Assembly (NCBI GenBank): GCA_022575985.1 | Contig: JAKSXM010000007.1 | Coordinates: 36,210,501 to 36,274,500 of the forward strand | Direction of reading: 5' to 3' | Source: Anagrus nilaparvatae | Taxonomy: Eukaryota; Arthropoda; Insecta; Hymenoptera; Mymaridae | DNA length: 64,000 nt | Shown here: positions 31,695 to 43,707 of the stretch, in pieces | Layout: the number at the start of each line of letters is the position of its first letter | Position numbering within the stretch: position 1 is the first letter of the stretch | Translations under genes and position numbers: made by a program | The notes under the pieces: model-generated | Seen by the model: the letters and a program-made list of their open reading frames with translations, nothing else | Databases searched by the model: none | Told to the model about the DNA's origin: nothing

Positions 31695-32331
31695 ATTTAA
31701 AAATTTAAAATATTTAACATTTTATGTTGATAAATTAAATGACAGTATTTTCGAATTATTAACTGATTGCATGAATTTAAAAAAACTTAAGATTAAAACT
31801 TACAATTCACCAGATTTAAAAAATCCAATTAATTTTGTTAATTTAAAAAATCTTGAATATTTTGGTTTATTTAATTTAAAGATAGACCTCATTATTTTAA
31901 TAATTTTGATGATATTTTAAATCAATTATTTTTATTTGAAGATAGATCTAATTATTTAAATAATGTTGATGTTATTTTAAATCAATTAATTGATTGTGAA
32001 AATTAAAAAAATTTATGTATTTTTAACTTTAATATTACCAAAACAGAAATAATTAAAATTTGACATTTTAAAAATTTAAGACGTTTAGATATCTATAGAA
32101 GTGATATTAGAAATGGTGATTTAATTGAATTAGTTAAAAATTTTAAAAATCTTAATCAATTATGGCTAACGCATTGTGAAAATGTAACAAATAATTTGAT
32201 TGGTGTTGCAAGTGATATAAAACTTCAATGAAATGATTTACATGTTTTAAATATTTATTATTTTGACTGTTCTATTTATATGGAAAATTATCTACGTTTT
32301 ATTGTGCTTGAAACCAGTATAAGAGAACATA

Positions 32332-32720
32332 TTGCCTACCTTTGAAGCACTAAGTAACGATGATTTACTGCGTAGATGCCTTGGAGACAATACGCAGAAC
32401 AATAATTTAATTTGGAAAATATTTCCAAAATTTTCGTTTACTAGCAAGGAACTAGTGGAAATTGCATCATGGGTTGAAGCAAGTGCTTTGAAGGAGCTAC
32501 AACTTACCTGGTTATTACGGAAATAATGGATATAAAAATTAGAGAAGTAGCAATTGCATTAGCAAAAGAAAAGATTGAATTCGTATAACGAAAGCTAATA
32601 AAATAAATGTTCAAAAGAAGCTCGAATTAAAAAGAAAAAAGCTTTGGAAGAATCTTTAAGGATTTTGGTAAGGACTGAGGAGGTTCAGTATTCACCAGGG
32701 ATGGCTGATGAAAGGTATTC
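32332..32720 (+). pseudogene. Transposase-derived remnant (TQNNN...IWK...PK family)
   Basis: The frame LSNDDLLRRCLGDNTQNNN, then LIWKIFPKFSF and ELVEIASWVEAS, resembles a conserved segment in arthropod Mutator-type transposon proteins (pattern LxxxxLLxRCLxGxTQNxNE..N..IWxxxPK). After the stop at 32526 the likely continuation is out of frame: KINVQKKLELKRKKALEESL and a YSPGMADE end, like the YGPGIAD tail of that family. It is short, with stops and shifts, and dead. The family assignment is from memory of the motif. Confidence 0.45.
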
Positions 32721-32756
32721 AATGAAAATAATTCATGTATACGAGTTTTATCGTAA

Positions 32757-33800
32757 AAAATTATTGCTTAAAAACTTTAAACGCGTTTTTCTCGGAACAA
32801 AGTTTATATAACTGGTGGAACTTATTTCTCCGGTTCTATTTTATAGATTTTAAAGATCTAATGTGCATTGTATATGTTATTAAAATTATTATGGACCAAA
32901 AAAAAATTTTAATTTTCTCATCCTCTTGTGAATATTTGGTTTTCGACCCAAAAAATTTTGCTGCTTTTTGAAGATTTTTTATTTTTATTAATAAAACTGT
33001 AACAAAAAACAAATACAATAATTTAGTAAAGAAATTCTATTAAGGGGGATCATTGGGTAATTTTTTTTTCGAAATTGAAAATTTTTTTTTTCTTTTAATG
33101 TATCCGCATATGTTTCAAGAATATGGAAAAAAATTTTTGTTTTGAAATTCGTATTATTTTTGATTCAAGCTGCTGCTTGAATACCGTTAATAGGTCTAAA
33201 ATTTAAATATTTTTGTTATATTATCATATTTTATTGATATTATACATTTATACAAACATATATACTGCGTATTAGTGTTAAAAATATTCAAAATAAAGAT
33301 CAGACAGCATTTTAAGTACCGAGTTAGCTAAAAACCGGAAAATTGAATTAAGAGAAGAAAATGCTGCTCAAGAGATGGAATTTGAGGAAGTTGAAGGATT
33401 GCTGTATGGTCCCGGAAATGCAGAAGATTGTTAAGTTAAGTATTTAATTAATTTTCAACTCATATTTTTGTTTTTTTCGACGTTTAAAATTTTTGCTCAT
33501 TTTTTAAAAACGCGTTTTTCAATCTTTTGAATGAGATAACTCCACAACTACTCAACCGATTTTCAATTTTCTTATTTTATTCTCTTTCTAATAACTTATA
33601 CCACCACCAACAGAAAAAAAATAAAAATAAAAAAAAATTTAATTTTATATATGGAAAAACTTGTTTTCAAACTTTAAACGCGTTTTTCTCGAAACGTGTT
33701 TTTTCAAATCGCCGTGCACGATAACGGAAACTATTAACCGATTAATTTGCCGTTTTCACAGTTGCTTAAAGAACATATTTACCAAACTAATTACTCTTCA
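32757..33800 (+). repeat. Dispersed repeat with AAACGCGTTTTTCTCGAAAC, plus a transposase tail
   Basis: The motif TTTAAACGCGTTTTTCTCG occurs near 32772 and 33673, with a shorter form near 33507, and again at about 60565. At 33321-33434 a frame encodes LAKNRKIELREENAAQEMEF and EGLLYGPGNAEDC, a second copy of the C-terminal tail of the preceding transposase family. The motif is therefore probably part of the 3' non-coding region of that element, present here in at least two overlapping copies. Confidence 0.5.
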
Positions 33801-34284
33801 TAGAAGCTCCTAATTATCTTGAAATTTTTACAGTGTTATTTACACATTAAAAACATTAATTAACCTTAATTTGAACAATATTTGTTCTGTAATAGCTCCG
33901 CGACTCAACTCCCTTAAGGATTGTAATAAAACAACATTTTTTTAAAAATAAACAATAAATGTTCAAAAAATAGTATTTTTTTTCCAAAACAAATAACAAT
34001 ATTCCCTTAATTCAGTAAAATTTAAAAAAATGAAAAATTCCTTAAAAAATTTTAATCTTTCAATTTAAAATTTCACTGCTCTTACATAAACGCTTTTCAA
34101 AAAATAAAAAAAATTCAAATTTTTTGTCAGATTTTTGAATGATCTCGTGATTCGGCGAGAAATTTGAAATTTGTAAAAAGTGAACTTTTTGAAGCCGCCA
34201 AATTTTGGTCTAGAGCTCTCTATAAGCAATGTTTCATTGATACTTTTATTACGCCTAAAAATATAAAGTTCAACGAACAATTTA
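33801..34284. other. AT-rich non-coding stretch
   Basis: No recognisable coding sequence or structured repeat. Short frames have the Phe/Lys/Asn bias expected by chance. Confidence 0.45.
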
Positions 34285-34425
34285 TGCCTAGTTAGAAGAT
34301 TTTTAACTAATATGAATTTAATAAATATACTTTTGAAAACAAGCAGCCTATCTCAGTAATTTGTTGCGCTAGCGCTTCTCAAAAAATGTTTTGACCCCGG
34401 AATCGGATAGCCAGGGAAATATCTG
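34285..34425 (+). repeat. Diverged copy of the GCCTGGTTAGAAGAC repeat
   Basis: It matches the block at 3660-3832 at lower identity (GCCTAGTTAGAAGATTTTTAA, TTTTGAAAACAAGCAGCC). It has no LTR insertion between AATA and the following block, confirming that the LTR fragment at 3858-4097 is a later arrival. Confidence 0.5.
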
Positions 34426-34850
34426 TGTCTTAAAAAAAAAAAATTTTTCATGATAATGAGAGTTTTTAATAGAAAAAAAAAGAAAAACTATTTCCGTTTT
34501 TCTTACTTTTTTTATAAGAGTCCATAACACAAAAAAGGATGCCGGAAATCGAGATTTTGCTCTAGGAGGCTAAAAATTGAGCTGGTGAAGTATTTTTGGT
34601 ATAACTTTAAGAAAAAAATAATTTGGAGAATTTTGAAGACCCGACCATACATTTTATATAAACTTCATTTAAATCTACCCATATAGGTTTTCGCAAATCA
34701 GTTTCAGTACATTTACTAATGAGAATCATTAGTATCACTAGAATCATGTGCATTTAATTAGTTCAAACTAGCTATTTTTTATGATATTAAGTTTTAAATA
34801 GAAAACCTGATAATTTAAATTTCCGTCGTTTATAAGAAATATTTGTTCTC

Positions 34851-35018
34851 ATGAATAATTTGCTTAGATTAGGTGGTCACATTCACTTATCATTACTTGA
34901 TTATGATCAGAAATATTCTTGGATCTCTAGACTTTTAGATGATTACTTCTATAAAAAGACTTTAAATGGTGGAATTCGTCTAACTCTTTCTATAATGAGC
35001 AAGAGTTCTGGATCATGA
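34851..35018 (+). pseudogene. BEL/Pao-type pol scrap
   Basis: A 55-codon frame reads MNNLLRLGGHIHLSLLDYDQ and KYSWIS. It resembles the conserved LLRVGGRL....Y..KHPILLP segment that precedes the integrase zinc finger of BEL/Pao elements. The equivalent segment in the BEL element of this window is LLRVEGRVSKLEG. It has lost the PxILP part. Confidence 0.4.
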
Positions 35019-37110
35019 CGGCTCGAAAGTTAGTTTTTATATTTTTATTTTTATAAAAAAATGGTGAAATCTTGCATCCCGAAAGCATTTACATACCCAA
35101 GAGACCCCTATGGGTGTCATGGTAAATCCCCAAGGGAGTATCAGATTCTTACTGACTAAAACACAGAAACCTTTATTAACTGCACTTATTATGCCCCAGA
35201 CTGGAACTTTCCCTGTTTATGTATAACTACAGTCCAGGTCGTGCAACCCATGGATTCGCTTCCTTCTTTGACGCCGTTATCCTTCTATCCTTTTCTACTC
35301 AAGGAATCTTTCGTTCCTTTTCTTCTTCAGCGCTGTCCGTACCGAATCTTACCAGCTTATAGAATTACCAGACCTGATATGTTTTTTAGGTCTAGAGGGA
35401 TTGACTCAAACTGAACTAAAATTTTTCGTTGTCAATAGAAAATTTCTTTTTTAAATAAGTTAGGTTTAAGTCAAGTTACTACCACTTTTGTGTTTTGGCC
35501 GCTTACAAAAGAAGTAAAAAAATTAAGAAAAATGAGTGATAATAATTTCAAATTTCGCTGTTTTATCATAAAAGCCCTTAAAAAAAAAAAATCTGTTAGC
35601 TATTGCTAAAAAAAACTTTTGATGCACGCTAAAAAGTTAGAAATCTCAAAAATCAAAACTCCTATTTTATTTAAATGGGAAACTTCAAGTGCTTTTAAAA
35701 TCAAAAATAAAATTTTTTTGAGCTGGGGGTTTTTTTGACCAAAATATCCGAAAACAATGAGGACAGCAAAAAAATGGCGAAAACAAAAAAATAAGACACT
35801 CTTTAATGTATATACATAAAAAATATATGTTTGGAGATATGGCACCTTTTAAATTCAATTTGAATTCAACCGAACTTAAATATGAACATTAAAAAATATA
35901 ATTTTGATTAATTTTTAGTGTTTATTTTAGTAAAATAAGGTTAAAATAGGTTAAATATTGAATTGATAACTATTAACGTTTGATGAAAATGTAAGGTAGA
36001 AAAAATAACTTGAATCGAACAAATACAGACTAAATTGATAGTTTATTATTGATAGTTTATTCAATCTGCTATATATTTCGAATACTATTTTATTCCTCTT
36101 CTAGGATCTGTATATTAATACATTATAAAAATATTTATCATATATTCACATATATAATTAAAATATAAATTAGAGGAAATAGAAGAGATTAGAATAAATA
36201 AGGTATAAATAATTATAATAAACATTTTTTTTAAATGATTATTTTAAAATAACCCCTATAGGTAAAGAAAGAAAAATGGGACAAAAAAGTAGCCTTTATA
36301 ATGCAATAACAATATTCAATAGGCAACCTATAAATGAAAAAATAAAAGTAAATAAAATTAAAAAAATAAGTAATATCCAAAACATTAAATTATGGTTAAG
36401 CAAAAATAATTAGAATTATATAAAATCAAGTAGATAAGTAATATAAAGAGGCTAAATATGTTAAACAGAAGAGGCTATAAAATAGTTACCATTAAATGAA
36501 TAAAAACTTTACAGAACAAAATATTTTTATATTATAAGAACCACGTAATATTTGCAAGAATTATCTTGCAGTTATAGCAACTAGTTCCACGCTCAGACTA
36601 CGAGTCCACGTGGACATATTGTATAACGTAGTATATATTATATATGTAACTATGTATATGTTCCCATATGTAACCAATATGGGAACATAAAAAGTATTTC
36701 ATACTTTTTTTATATAAATTTTAAATAAAAATTTTAATAAAAATATTTTTACTGAATCCGAAAATTCCTGGCTTTAAGTTTTGCTAAAAAATTCCTGTAT
36801 CTTTTTAGTTTATTGATCCGTCATCTTAAATTCCCGAAAAATTGTTTTTGAATCCTAATAGAAAATTTGGTCTGAAAAATCATTTTTAGTTTTTTCAAAA
36901 ACCCTTAGTAGTAGTAAAAATGCGAATTCTTTAACCTTGCAGTTTCTTGAATTCCCGGAAAATTGTTTTGGTATCCAAAAATGGAAACTTTTGCTTAAAA
37001 ATCAATTTAATGTAACAAAAAACTCTCGAAAGCAGAAGAATTGTTAACAGTATTCCTTTTGGTCAGCATCTTAAAATATTATTTTTAGGTAAATAATTAT
37101 TTGCGTATGT
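35019..37110. other. Non-coding stretch with no identified gene
   Basis: Part of it (35080-35420) has a more even base composition and may be a decayed LTR or untranslated region, but I cannot assign it. The remainder is AT-rich. A short imperfect palindrome CATATGTAAC...CCCATATGTAACC lies near 36640-36690. Confidence 0.4.
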
Positions 37111-37270
37111 ATATGTCGTAGCCCCATAGGATAATCGGTTTTATAGGCTATAAGCCGGCCCATAGAGTAAAAATGCTCGAGACACATTTCGCTATGAAGC
37201 TGCGCGCTCCAGTTTTATAGCCTATAGGCCGGCTTTTAGCGTATAAAGCTGAGAGATGTCAGCTTCATAG
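37111..37270 (+). mobile_element. MITE-like repeat with GTAGCCCCATAGGATAA end, copy 1
   Basis: It contains CGGTTTTATAGGCTATAAGC and CAGTTTTATAGCCTATAGGC, related palindromic halves, separated by a Ser-Arg-free non-coding spacer with CATTTCGCTATGAAGC. An inverted copy lies at 56532-56695. It is non-coding. Confidence 0.55.
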
Positions 37271-37599
37271 ACAAATATCCAGGTTTCGAGTATGTCATGA
37301 ATTGTTTATATTTATCTTATAGCTTTATTTACATTATTAAATTCTATCAATAATTATAATAAATATAATAATATTTTAAATATTTTTAGTTTATCGCTTT
37401 TCCTTGAACGTGAATGTTGTTTAATATCATATAATTCTAATTTTTTTTAATAAACTTTTTTATTATTAATATGGAGAAAATAAATAGCGTGTTATTCAGC
37501 GTAAAAATGATCCAAAAGATCAAATTATAATATTTTTTAATGTAGAAAATTATTTTTTATTATTTTCTTTTTTATAAAAATAAGAATGTTAAATAAAAA

Positions 37600-37695
37600 T
37601 ATAACGATCAGAATGGAACAAATTTTTTTATGAAATGTTATCTTTATTTCATTGACGTTTCGAAAGACTAGCTTTCCTTGTCAAAATCTGAAAAA
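37600..37695 (-). other. Possible Penelope-like element 3' untranslated tail
   Basis: The minus strand reads CTAGTCTTTCGAAACGTCAA, then TGAAATAAAGATAAC. This TTTCGAAACGTCAATGAAATAA arrangement is a common ending in arthropod Penelope-like elements as I recall it. No coding sequence remains next to it. Confidence 0.3.
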
Positions 37696-38124
37696 TACAT
37701 TTGAGTTATATAAAAAATTTTTTTTTAAACGATTTTACACTTTTTTATAATATTAGAAAAACTTACATTTAAAAGACAAAATTTATTTAAAATTTTAACT
37801 TTTTATTTTTATTCTTAACATTAATGAGTCTGCTGTTAAACTAAATGTTATTTTTGATTTTAAATTTAATAAGTCTAGAAAAAGAGTTTTTATATAAAAA
37901 AAGGGGGAAAAAGGAAAAAACTGCTTATTACACATGTAAATTATGAACTACCACTTATAAATTATACTATTTTTTTAAGTGTTACGTTATATATGCGTAT
38001 ACATTTACAAAATATCTGTTCTATGTTATATGACATTAACTTTGATTTTAATGTAATTTCTTTGAAATTGGCCGAGTAATACAAAAATTTTTTTAAAAAA
38101 ATAAATATTTATGTATAGATAAAC

Positions 38125-38785
38125 TTTCGGCCCATAAATGTTGTGAGATGAAATTTTATGGCCTAAGCTAAGTAATAGTATATTAAGTATCAAGGGCGCA
38201 AGTTTTAGCACTAGCGTAAGCACTAGCATGAGTGCTCGGCGAAGCTGGGCACGAGTGATTTTTTTGCAAAGTTTTACGCCCGGGAGGGCAAAAAATTAAA
38301 TTTCAGCAAAAGTATAAATTCCTAATAAATATATTATAACTTTTGAACCATAAATGTTGTGAGATGAAATTTTATGGCCTAAGCTAAGTAAAATTTAATT
38401 TCAGCAAAAGTATACTTCAAAATACTGATATTGATTAAATTAAAAATATTTTTAAAACTTTAATAAATTAAAGTATAATTAAAACTAAGTTAAGTCTTGT
38501 TGTTTCCTAATCACAAGCTCATCTGAATTTGAAGTTTTTGGGTCCAGAAAATAAGGTTTTTACGATTAAAATTTATTTGATTTCGTAATGGATCTACTTT
38601 TATTATATAATTAAACATTCGGCCCATAAATGTTGTGAGATGAAATTCATGGCCTAAGATAAGTAAAATTTTATTTCAGCACAAATATTAATTCCTAATA
38701 AACATATTATAACTTTTGGGCCAAAAATGTTGTAAGATGAAGTTGTATGGCCTAAGCTAAGTAAATTTTTATTTCAGCAAAAGTT
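38125..38785 (+). repeat. Degenerate tandem repeat CCATAAATGTTGTGAGATGA
   Basis: Four copies start near 38131, 38344, 38622 and 38723, each followed by TGGCCTAAGCTAAGTAA and most by ATTTCAGCAAAAGT. Spacing is uneven (about 213, 278 and 100 bp). A higher-GC piece (AGCACTAGCGTAAGCACTAG) lies between the first two. Confidence 0.65.
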
Positions 38786-40883
38786 TACATTAAACAGATA
38801 ATTTTTCTTATACAGCTTTTTCACATTGAGCTCACAGGCTGTACTTTAAATATAATTAGCTTATATTATAACAATTTATTATCTTTAGAAACTGCTTTTG
38901 AGAAAATTTGGCCTTACATATGAACATATTTTTTTAAACCCATTTTTTACCCTTATAGTCCATTTTTATCCCTGGGAATCGATTTGTACAGCGAGATCTC
39001 ATTTTCTTCTGATCGGACCCAATGGGCCCCTGGATTGCTAATTCTTGTAATAGCTCTTTCTAAAATCCTTGATGTTATTATAGGTGAGAATCAGAAGCAA
39101 TGAATTAAGCCTGCTTACATAAATGAAAACTACTTGATAAATTAGATTAAATTAGAATTTTATAAAATTTGGATTTATTTTATCAAATAATTTTCAATTA
39201 TGCAAACAGGATGAATTCATGGCTTATGATTCTTACTCGTACAAAAATCCAGGACTTGGTAATAAACCATATCGATGAATTCCCAATAAACTTTTATGTT
39301 TACATAAGTTAGACTCTGTTTAGAAGTTGGTTTTAAATTAAAATGCAATTTTGTATTCACCAATAAAGAAGTAGAAAAAACAGTAATCACTTGAACAGGT
39401 TTATTAGGAATTCATCGTAATGGCTCTTTCTAAAATCCTGGATGTTTTTATGGGTAAGAACCAGAAGCAATGTATTAAACCTGCTTAAATAAATGAAAAC
39501 TACTTGACAAAGTAAATTTAAATTAGAATTTTATAAAATTTGGACATAAACTGTATATAAAATCCAGTAATGGCTTTCCAATGCTTTTTGAGAACGCATC
39601 AATGAAACTATACTTGTAAAATACTAATTACATGGATTTTATATTTTTTTAGGTCAAAATTTGATTATACATTCTAGTTTGGATTTTGTTTATCAAATAA
39701 TTTTCAATTATATGCAAACAGGATGAATCCATGGCTTATGATACTTACTCTTACAAACATCCAGAACTTAGTAATAAACCATATTGATGAATTCCCAATA
39801 AACTTTTATGTTCACATAAGTTAGACCCTGTTTAGAAGCTGGTTTTAAATTAATATGCAATTTGGTATTCACCATAAAGAAGTAGAAAAAACAGTATTCA
39901 CTTGAACAGGTTTATTGGGAATTCATCGTAATGGCTCTTTCTAAAATCCTGGATGTTTTTATGGGTAAGAATGCGACGTGCACGTTTACACGGGTTAAAA
40001 CGGCACAATATTTCACTAATCTTAACCCGAATAACCGTGACTTATCGCCACAACTTCAATTATAATTTGCTTTGAATATATTTAATTTTGTCTAAATTTC
40101 TGAAGTAATGTTATAGTTTATTAATCATGCATTCTTTTAAGTTTAATATGACCAAGGCAAGATATAATTCGAGACACTTTGCTCTCTTACAATCGTATGC
40201 CATTGGTTGTTAGTAATTAATAATTTCTATCTTTACTTTACTGTACGATCAGAAGCTTGGACTTATGCCTTACCTCTGATCACATACGAGTAATATTAGT
40301 ATCTAATGTATTTATTTTAAAAATAAGTTAGTGTGTTAATAGTGGTTACATAGGATGAACGCTTCTCGGGGTTTTATTCCAGATAAGGTCTTTCAACAGC
40401 CTCAAGGTCAAATTGAAAGAGCCTTTTACTCTGATTGATTGAGACGCTTTGCCCAAACAATCATCTATCCAGTAAACCCCTACTTATAGCATTCAATCTT
40501 AATGATTCTAATGTTATTATTTAATTGAACGTGTTATAAAAAAAAAAGAAATAATAAATTTTAATCGTATTATAAAAAAAAGAAGAAATAAAATTAATTC
40601 CCATTAACCATTGTCAAACTACTTGAATAGATTTTTAGGACTTTAATTATTTAACGATATCGAGTTTGTTTCAAAGTAAGAATTTTATTTGAATAAAAAA
40701 TAAAAAAAAAATTAATTGAAAATTTTAACACAAAATAAATTTAAAAATAAATCTAAGTTATTTTAAATTAACCCGAAAATTTTATTTACATGAATGAGAC
40801 TAAGTCCCCTTAAATTAAAATAAAAATTTTTAACAAAAATATTCTAAGTTCTTTTTTTGATTTTAAATATAAAAATTATTCTA

Positions 40884-41053
40884 AGTTCATTACACATTTA
40901 ATAAGAGAGACGCGACACGAGTCCTTGCTCTTAGAAGAGCTATTCCCCCCAAAGACTATTCCCCAAGAGACAGAAATTCTGCTTTCGATTTATTAGGTTA
41001 CCTCGGTTTTGCGAGGCCCCGGTGTTCCCTCTCTTATGATAGTTGCGTAATGA
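40884..41053. mobile_element. Short MITE with GTTCATTAC ends
   Basis: AAGTTCATTACACATTTAAT and AAGAGAG on the left pair with CTCTCTTAT and GTAATGAACT on the right. The interior is GC-richer than the surroundings (GGTTTTGCGAGGCCCCGGTG) and non-coding. Confidence 0.5.
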
Positions 41054-41199
41054 ACTCATTTACATTTATAATTAATATTTTAATTTTAATAAGTGGGAAC
41101 TCTTTTATCCCTACTTTTTCTATAATTTTTATATTAATTTTATATGACTGTATTAGTTAACATTTTACTTAATTTGTATTGGTTTTTATATGTTGGAAA

Positions 41200-41972
41200 C
41201 TCGCATCGAGATTCCAACCAAACTTAAAATTTAAAGAATAATGATTTAACTTTAGTATGTGTTTTATTTTTTAATATCTAATAATTTAATGCGATTTTTT
41301 ATGCTTAAGTGCATAAATATAAATACGCTGCAATAAATATAAATATAAATACGCTGCAATATAAACCTCATTATTCATTTTGATGTTATTTATATTAAAT
41401 AAAACAACATTCAAAAAAGATCATTTTAACAAATACATGAAATTTTTATTTATTCAATTTTTTATTCGACTTTTAATGCATTTTAGTTAAGAGTAAAATT
41501 TTATAAAAAAAGTTATACATTTGAGAAGACACTGAAAATTTAAAATTATTAAACGATGTCATAAAATTATCTTGATGGTAAAATATAATTTTTTTTGGAT
41601 TTTATTGTAAAAATCGCATTGTTTCTATTTTCTGTGCTATAAAATATGAAGATAAATTTTTTTAACGATTTTTTATTTTATATATGGAGTATTTCATTTA
41701 GATTTATAATTGTTTGAAATTCTCGTAACTATTTGTATCTGCATCAAAACAGTGGCGGATTTTTTAAAAAACAATAATAAAAAATGAGTAAAAATTAAAA
41801 TTTATCGTAAATTTAGATGATTTAAGTTTCTAAGTTCGAATAAATTCAAAAGAAACTCGCATCGAGATTCCAACCAAACTTAAAATTTAAAGAATAATGA
41901 TTTAACTTTAGTATGTGTTTTATTTTTTAATATCTAATAATTTAATGCGATTTTTTATGCTTAAGTGCATAC
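41200..41972 (+). repeat. 118-bp direct repeats
   Basis: Sequences starting ACTCGCATCGAGATTCCAAC and running to TTATGCTTAAGTGCAT occur at about 41203-41322 and 41853-41970, nearly identical. The first is preceded by TGTTGGAA, giving a TTGGAA...TTCCAA hairpin. They could be remnants of short LTRs or a segmental duplication. Confidence 0.55.
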
Positions 41973-42764
41973 GCTGCAAGAATCTGAAGCAATGAATTAA
42001 ACCTGATTAAATAAATGAAAACTACTTGAAAAAGTAGATTTAAATTAAAATTTTATAAAATTTGGACCTGAACTGTATATAAAATCCAGTAATGGCTTTC
42101 CAACGCTTTTTGAGAACGCATCAATGAAACTATACTTGTAAAATACTAATTACATGGATTTTATATAATTTTATTTTATATATTTTATTTTATATGCAAA
42201 CAGGATGAATTCATGGCTCATGATTCTTACTCGTATAAACATCCAGAACTTGGTAATAAACCGTATCGATGAATCCCAATAAACTTCTATGATTACATAA
42301 GTTAGACCAACTTCATAGCAACTGGTATTATGTTTAATTATCACACTAAATTTCCATTTAAGTTTTATAGGTTGTAAGCTGTGATAAAAATCATCAATTT
42401 TCTTTTATATACATATTTATTAAACTAAAATTATAAAATAATAAAATATCACATTTTATTTTATTAGTATTAAAACATCTTGCATTGACTAGAGCAGACT
42501 TGCAGCAGACGCTATGCAATACTCGCTATGCAATACTCCGTTTGTGTATTATAAGTGTTTATTTATATGCATACGTACGTGAACATACTCCGTTTGTGTT
42601 TCTAATATACACTCTTTTTTTGTATTTAAAATAAATGGGGGTGATTTTATAACTTATAAGTTTATAAGTTTTATATAATAAATAAAATAATGTTTATATG
42701 TATATGTATGTAAATAAAAATATATGAAAGAAGTCGAATGCGAGTATTTTTATAATAGACAAAA

Positions 42765-42835
42765 AAATCGAAATTCGATCAAAAATATCGAAATTCGATC
42801 AAAAAAATCGAAATTCGATAAAAAAATCGGAATTC
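42765..42835 (+). repeat. ~19-bp palindromic minisatellite ATCGAAATTCGAT
   Basis: Four units of AAAAAATCGAAATTCGAT lie in tandem with small variants. Each unit is self-complementary. A 68-codon frame across it is produced by the repeat and is not a convincing gene. Confidence 0.7.
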
Positions 42836-43079
42836 AACATCTTCGATATTCTTGCTTCGAAGATTTGTCAAAAATAGAGAGAGAAACCTCAATTTCCTGT
42901 ATATTAGTGCTTCTAAGTTTAGTAACTTAACTTAGTCGCGCGCCCTAGAGGGCGCCATAATATATGTGAAGGACTAGTTTTTATGACAATTTTTTAAGGG
43001 GGAATTTTTTTTTAAAATTATAGAATTTTTTAACTGTTGACGTTAAAAAACTTATTTTTTATTTTTTATTTTTTATTGA

Positions 43080-43665
43080 TGTTAATTTACTTTAAAGCTC
43101 TTGTGCAAGAGCATGTATGATTAGTTGTTCTTCGTTCTACTTATATGGTGGTCCTTAAAAGGACCGATTGGTTTTGTTGTTTAAATAAATAAAATTATTC
43201 ACACAGACATGCACATTCACACCTTATTGACTAAAAATACCTGACTTTAAAAGAAACAAAAATGGCAGCCTTTAGCACGCCGAAAGACTTGATGCTTATT
43301 AGAAAATCGACCACTGACTTTTTTAACACAACTAACTTTTCCAATTTCCACCACTTTCACAACAAATTTTGACAATACAAATTATACGATACGATTAACA
43401 GCAAAACCAATCAATTAATGACTCAATGACGCGTAAAAAATGTGTTCGATCATATATTTGACTTTTATACATTTATCACGCATACTTTTCTAATTAGAAA
43501 GGCATGCGCGACGAATCTTAGTTAAAACAAAGAAGAATATATACTTAAACTATGAGAGACTATTTAAGGGCCTGATAGTGTAAAAAACCTGCTTATCGGC
43601 CGAGCTAAACTTTATAAAATTATTTACATATTTCAGAAATTATTTACAAAAATATTTATTTAACA
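43080..43665 (-). repeat. 3' LTR of the BEL/Pao element
   Basis: 586 bp, TG...CA ends. Compared with the 5' LTR it lacks about 88 bp (TGCTTATTAG here in place of the CCTAGGCGTCTGAGG...TTTTACAG segment) and has several substitutions in its first 60 bp. Confidence 0.9.
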
Positions 43666-43679
43666 TTCTCCCCCCCCCG
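43666..43679 (-). other. Polypurine tract of the BEL/Pao element
   Basis: On the minus strand GGGGGGGGGAGAA lies directly against the TGTTAA start of the 3' LTR, the expected primer for plus-strand DNA synthesis. Confidence 0.8.
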
Positions 43680-43707
43680 TATGTACATCCCGGATGTTCA
43701 TACTAAA

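Larger units (their letters stand above)
27230..32330 (+). pseudogene. Decayed leucine-rich-repeat protein gene, split by a LINE
   Basis: Parts at 27230-27537 and 31678-32330 form one plus-strand frame across the LINE's empty site: LDFRNISPINISLNQF continues as KNLKYLTFYVDKLNDSIFEL and TDCMNLKKLKI. Further LRR-like units follow (NFVNLKNLEYFGL, ELVKNFKNLNQLWL), with spacing of 24-27 residues as in F-box/LRR proteins. Stops (TAG, TAA, TGA) interrupt at least five times, including before the LINE, so the gene was already dead or dying. No F-box is visible. Asn and Leu dominate, partly because of AT bias. Confidence 0.45.
39973..41980. mobile_element. ~2-kb insertion with AAGAAT target duplication
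   Basis: The host repeat breaks after AAGAAT and resumes with a second AAGAAT, a 6-bp duplication. The insert starts GCGACGTGCACG and ends ATACGCTGC. It contains a small inverted-repeat MITE (40884-41053) and a 118-bp direct repeat. I see no reading frame and cannot classify it. Confidence 0.4.
39060..42310 (+). repeat. ~520-bp tandem repeat, split by a 2-kb insertion
   Basis: Repeat landmarks are AATCCTGGATGTTTTTATGG, AAAACTACTTGA(C/A)AAAGTA, CAGTAATGGCTTTCCAA and GCAAACAGGATGAATTCATG. Copies or partial copies start at about 39060, 39420, 39940 and 41985. The third is interrupted after GGTAAGAAT by 39973-41985. No protein is encoded. Confidence 0.65.

Noticed and set aside
42724..42930. 68-codon frame as a gene
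   Set aside because: Its middle is produced by a palindromic minisatellite and the rest has no protein-like pattern.
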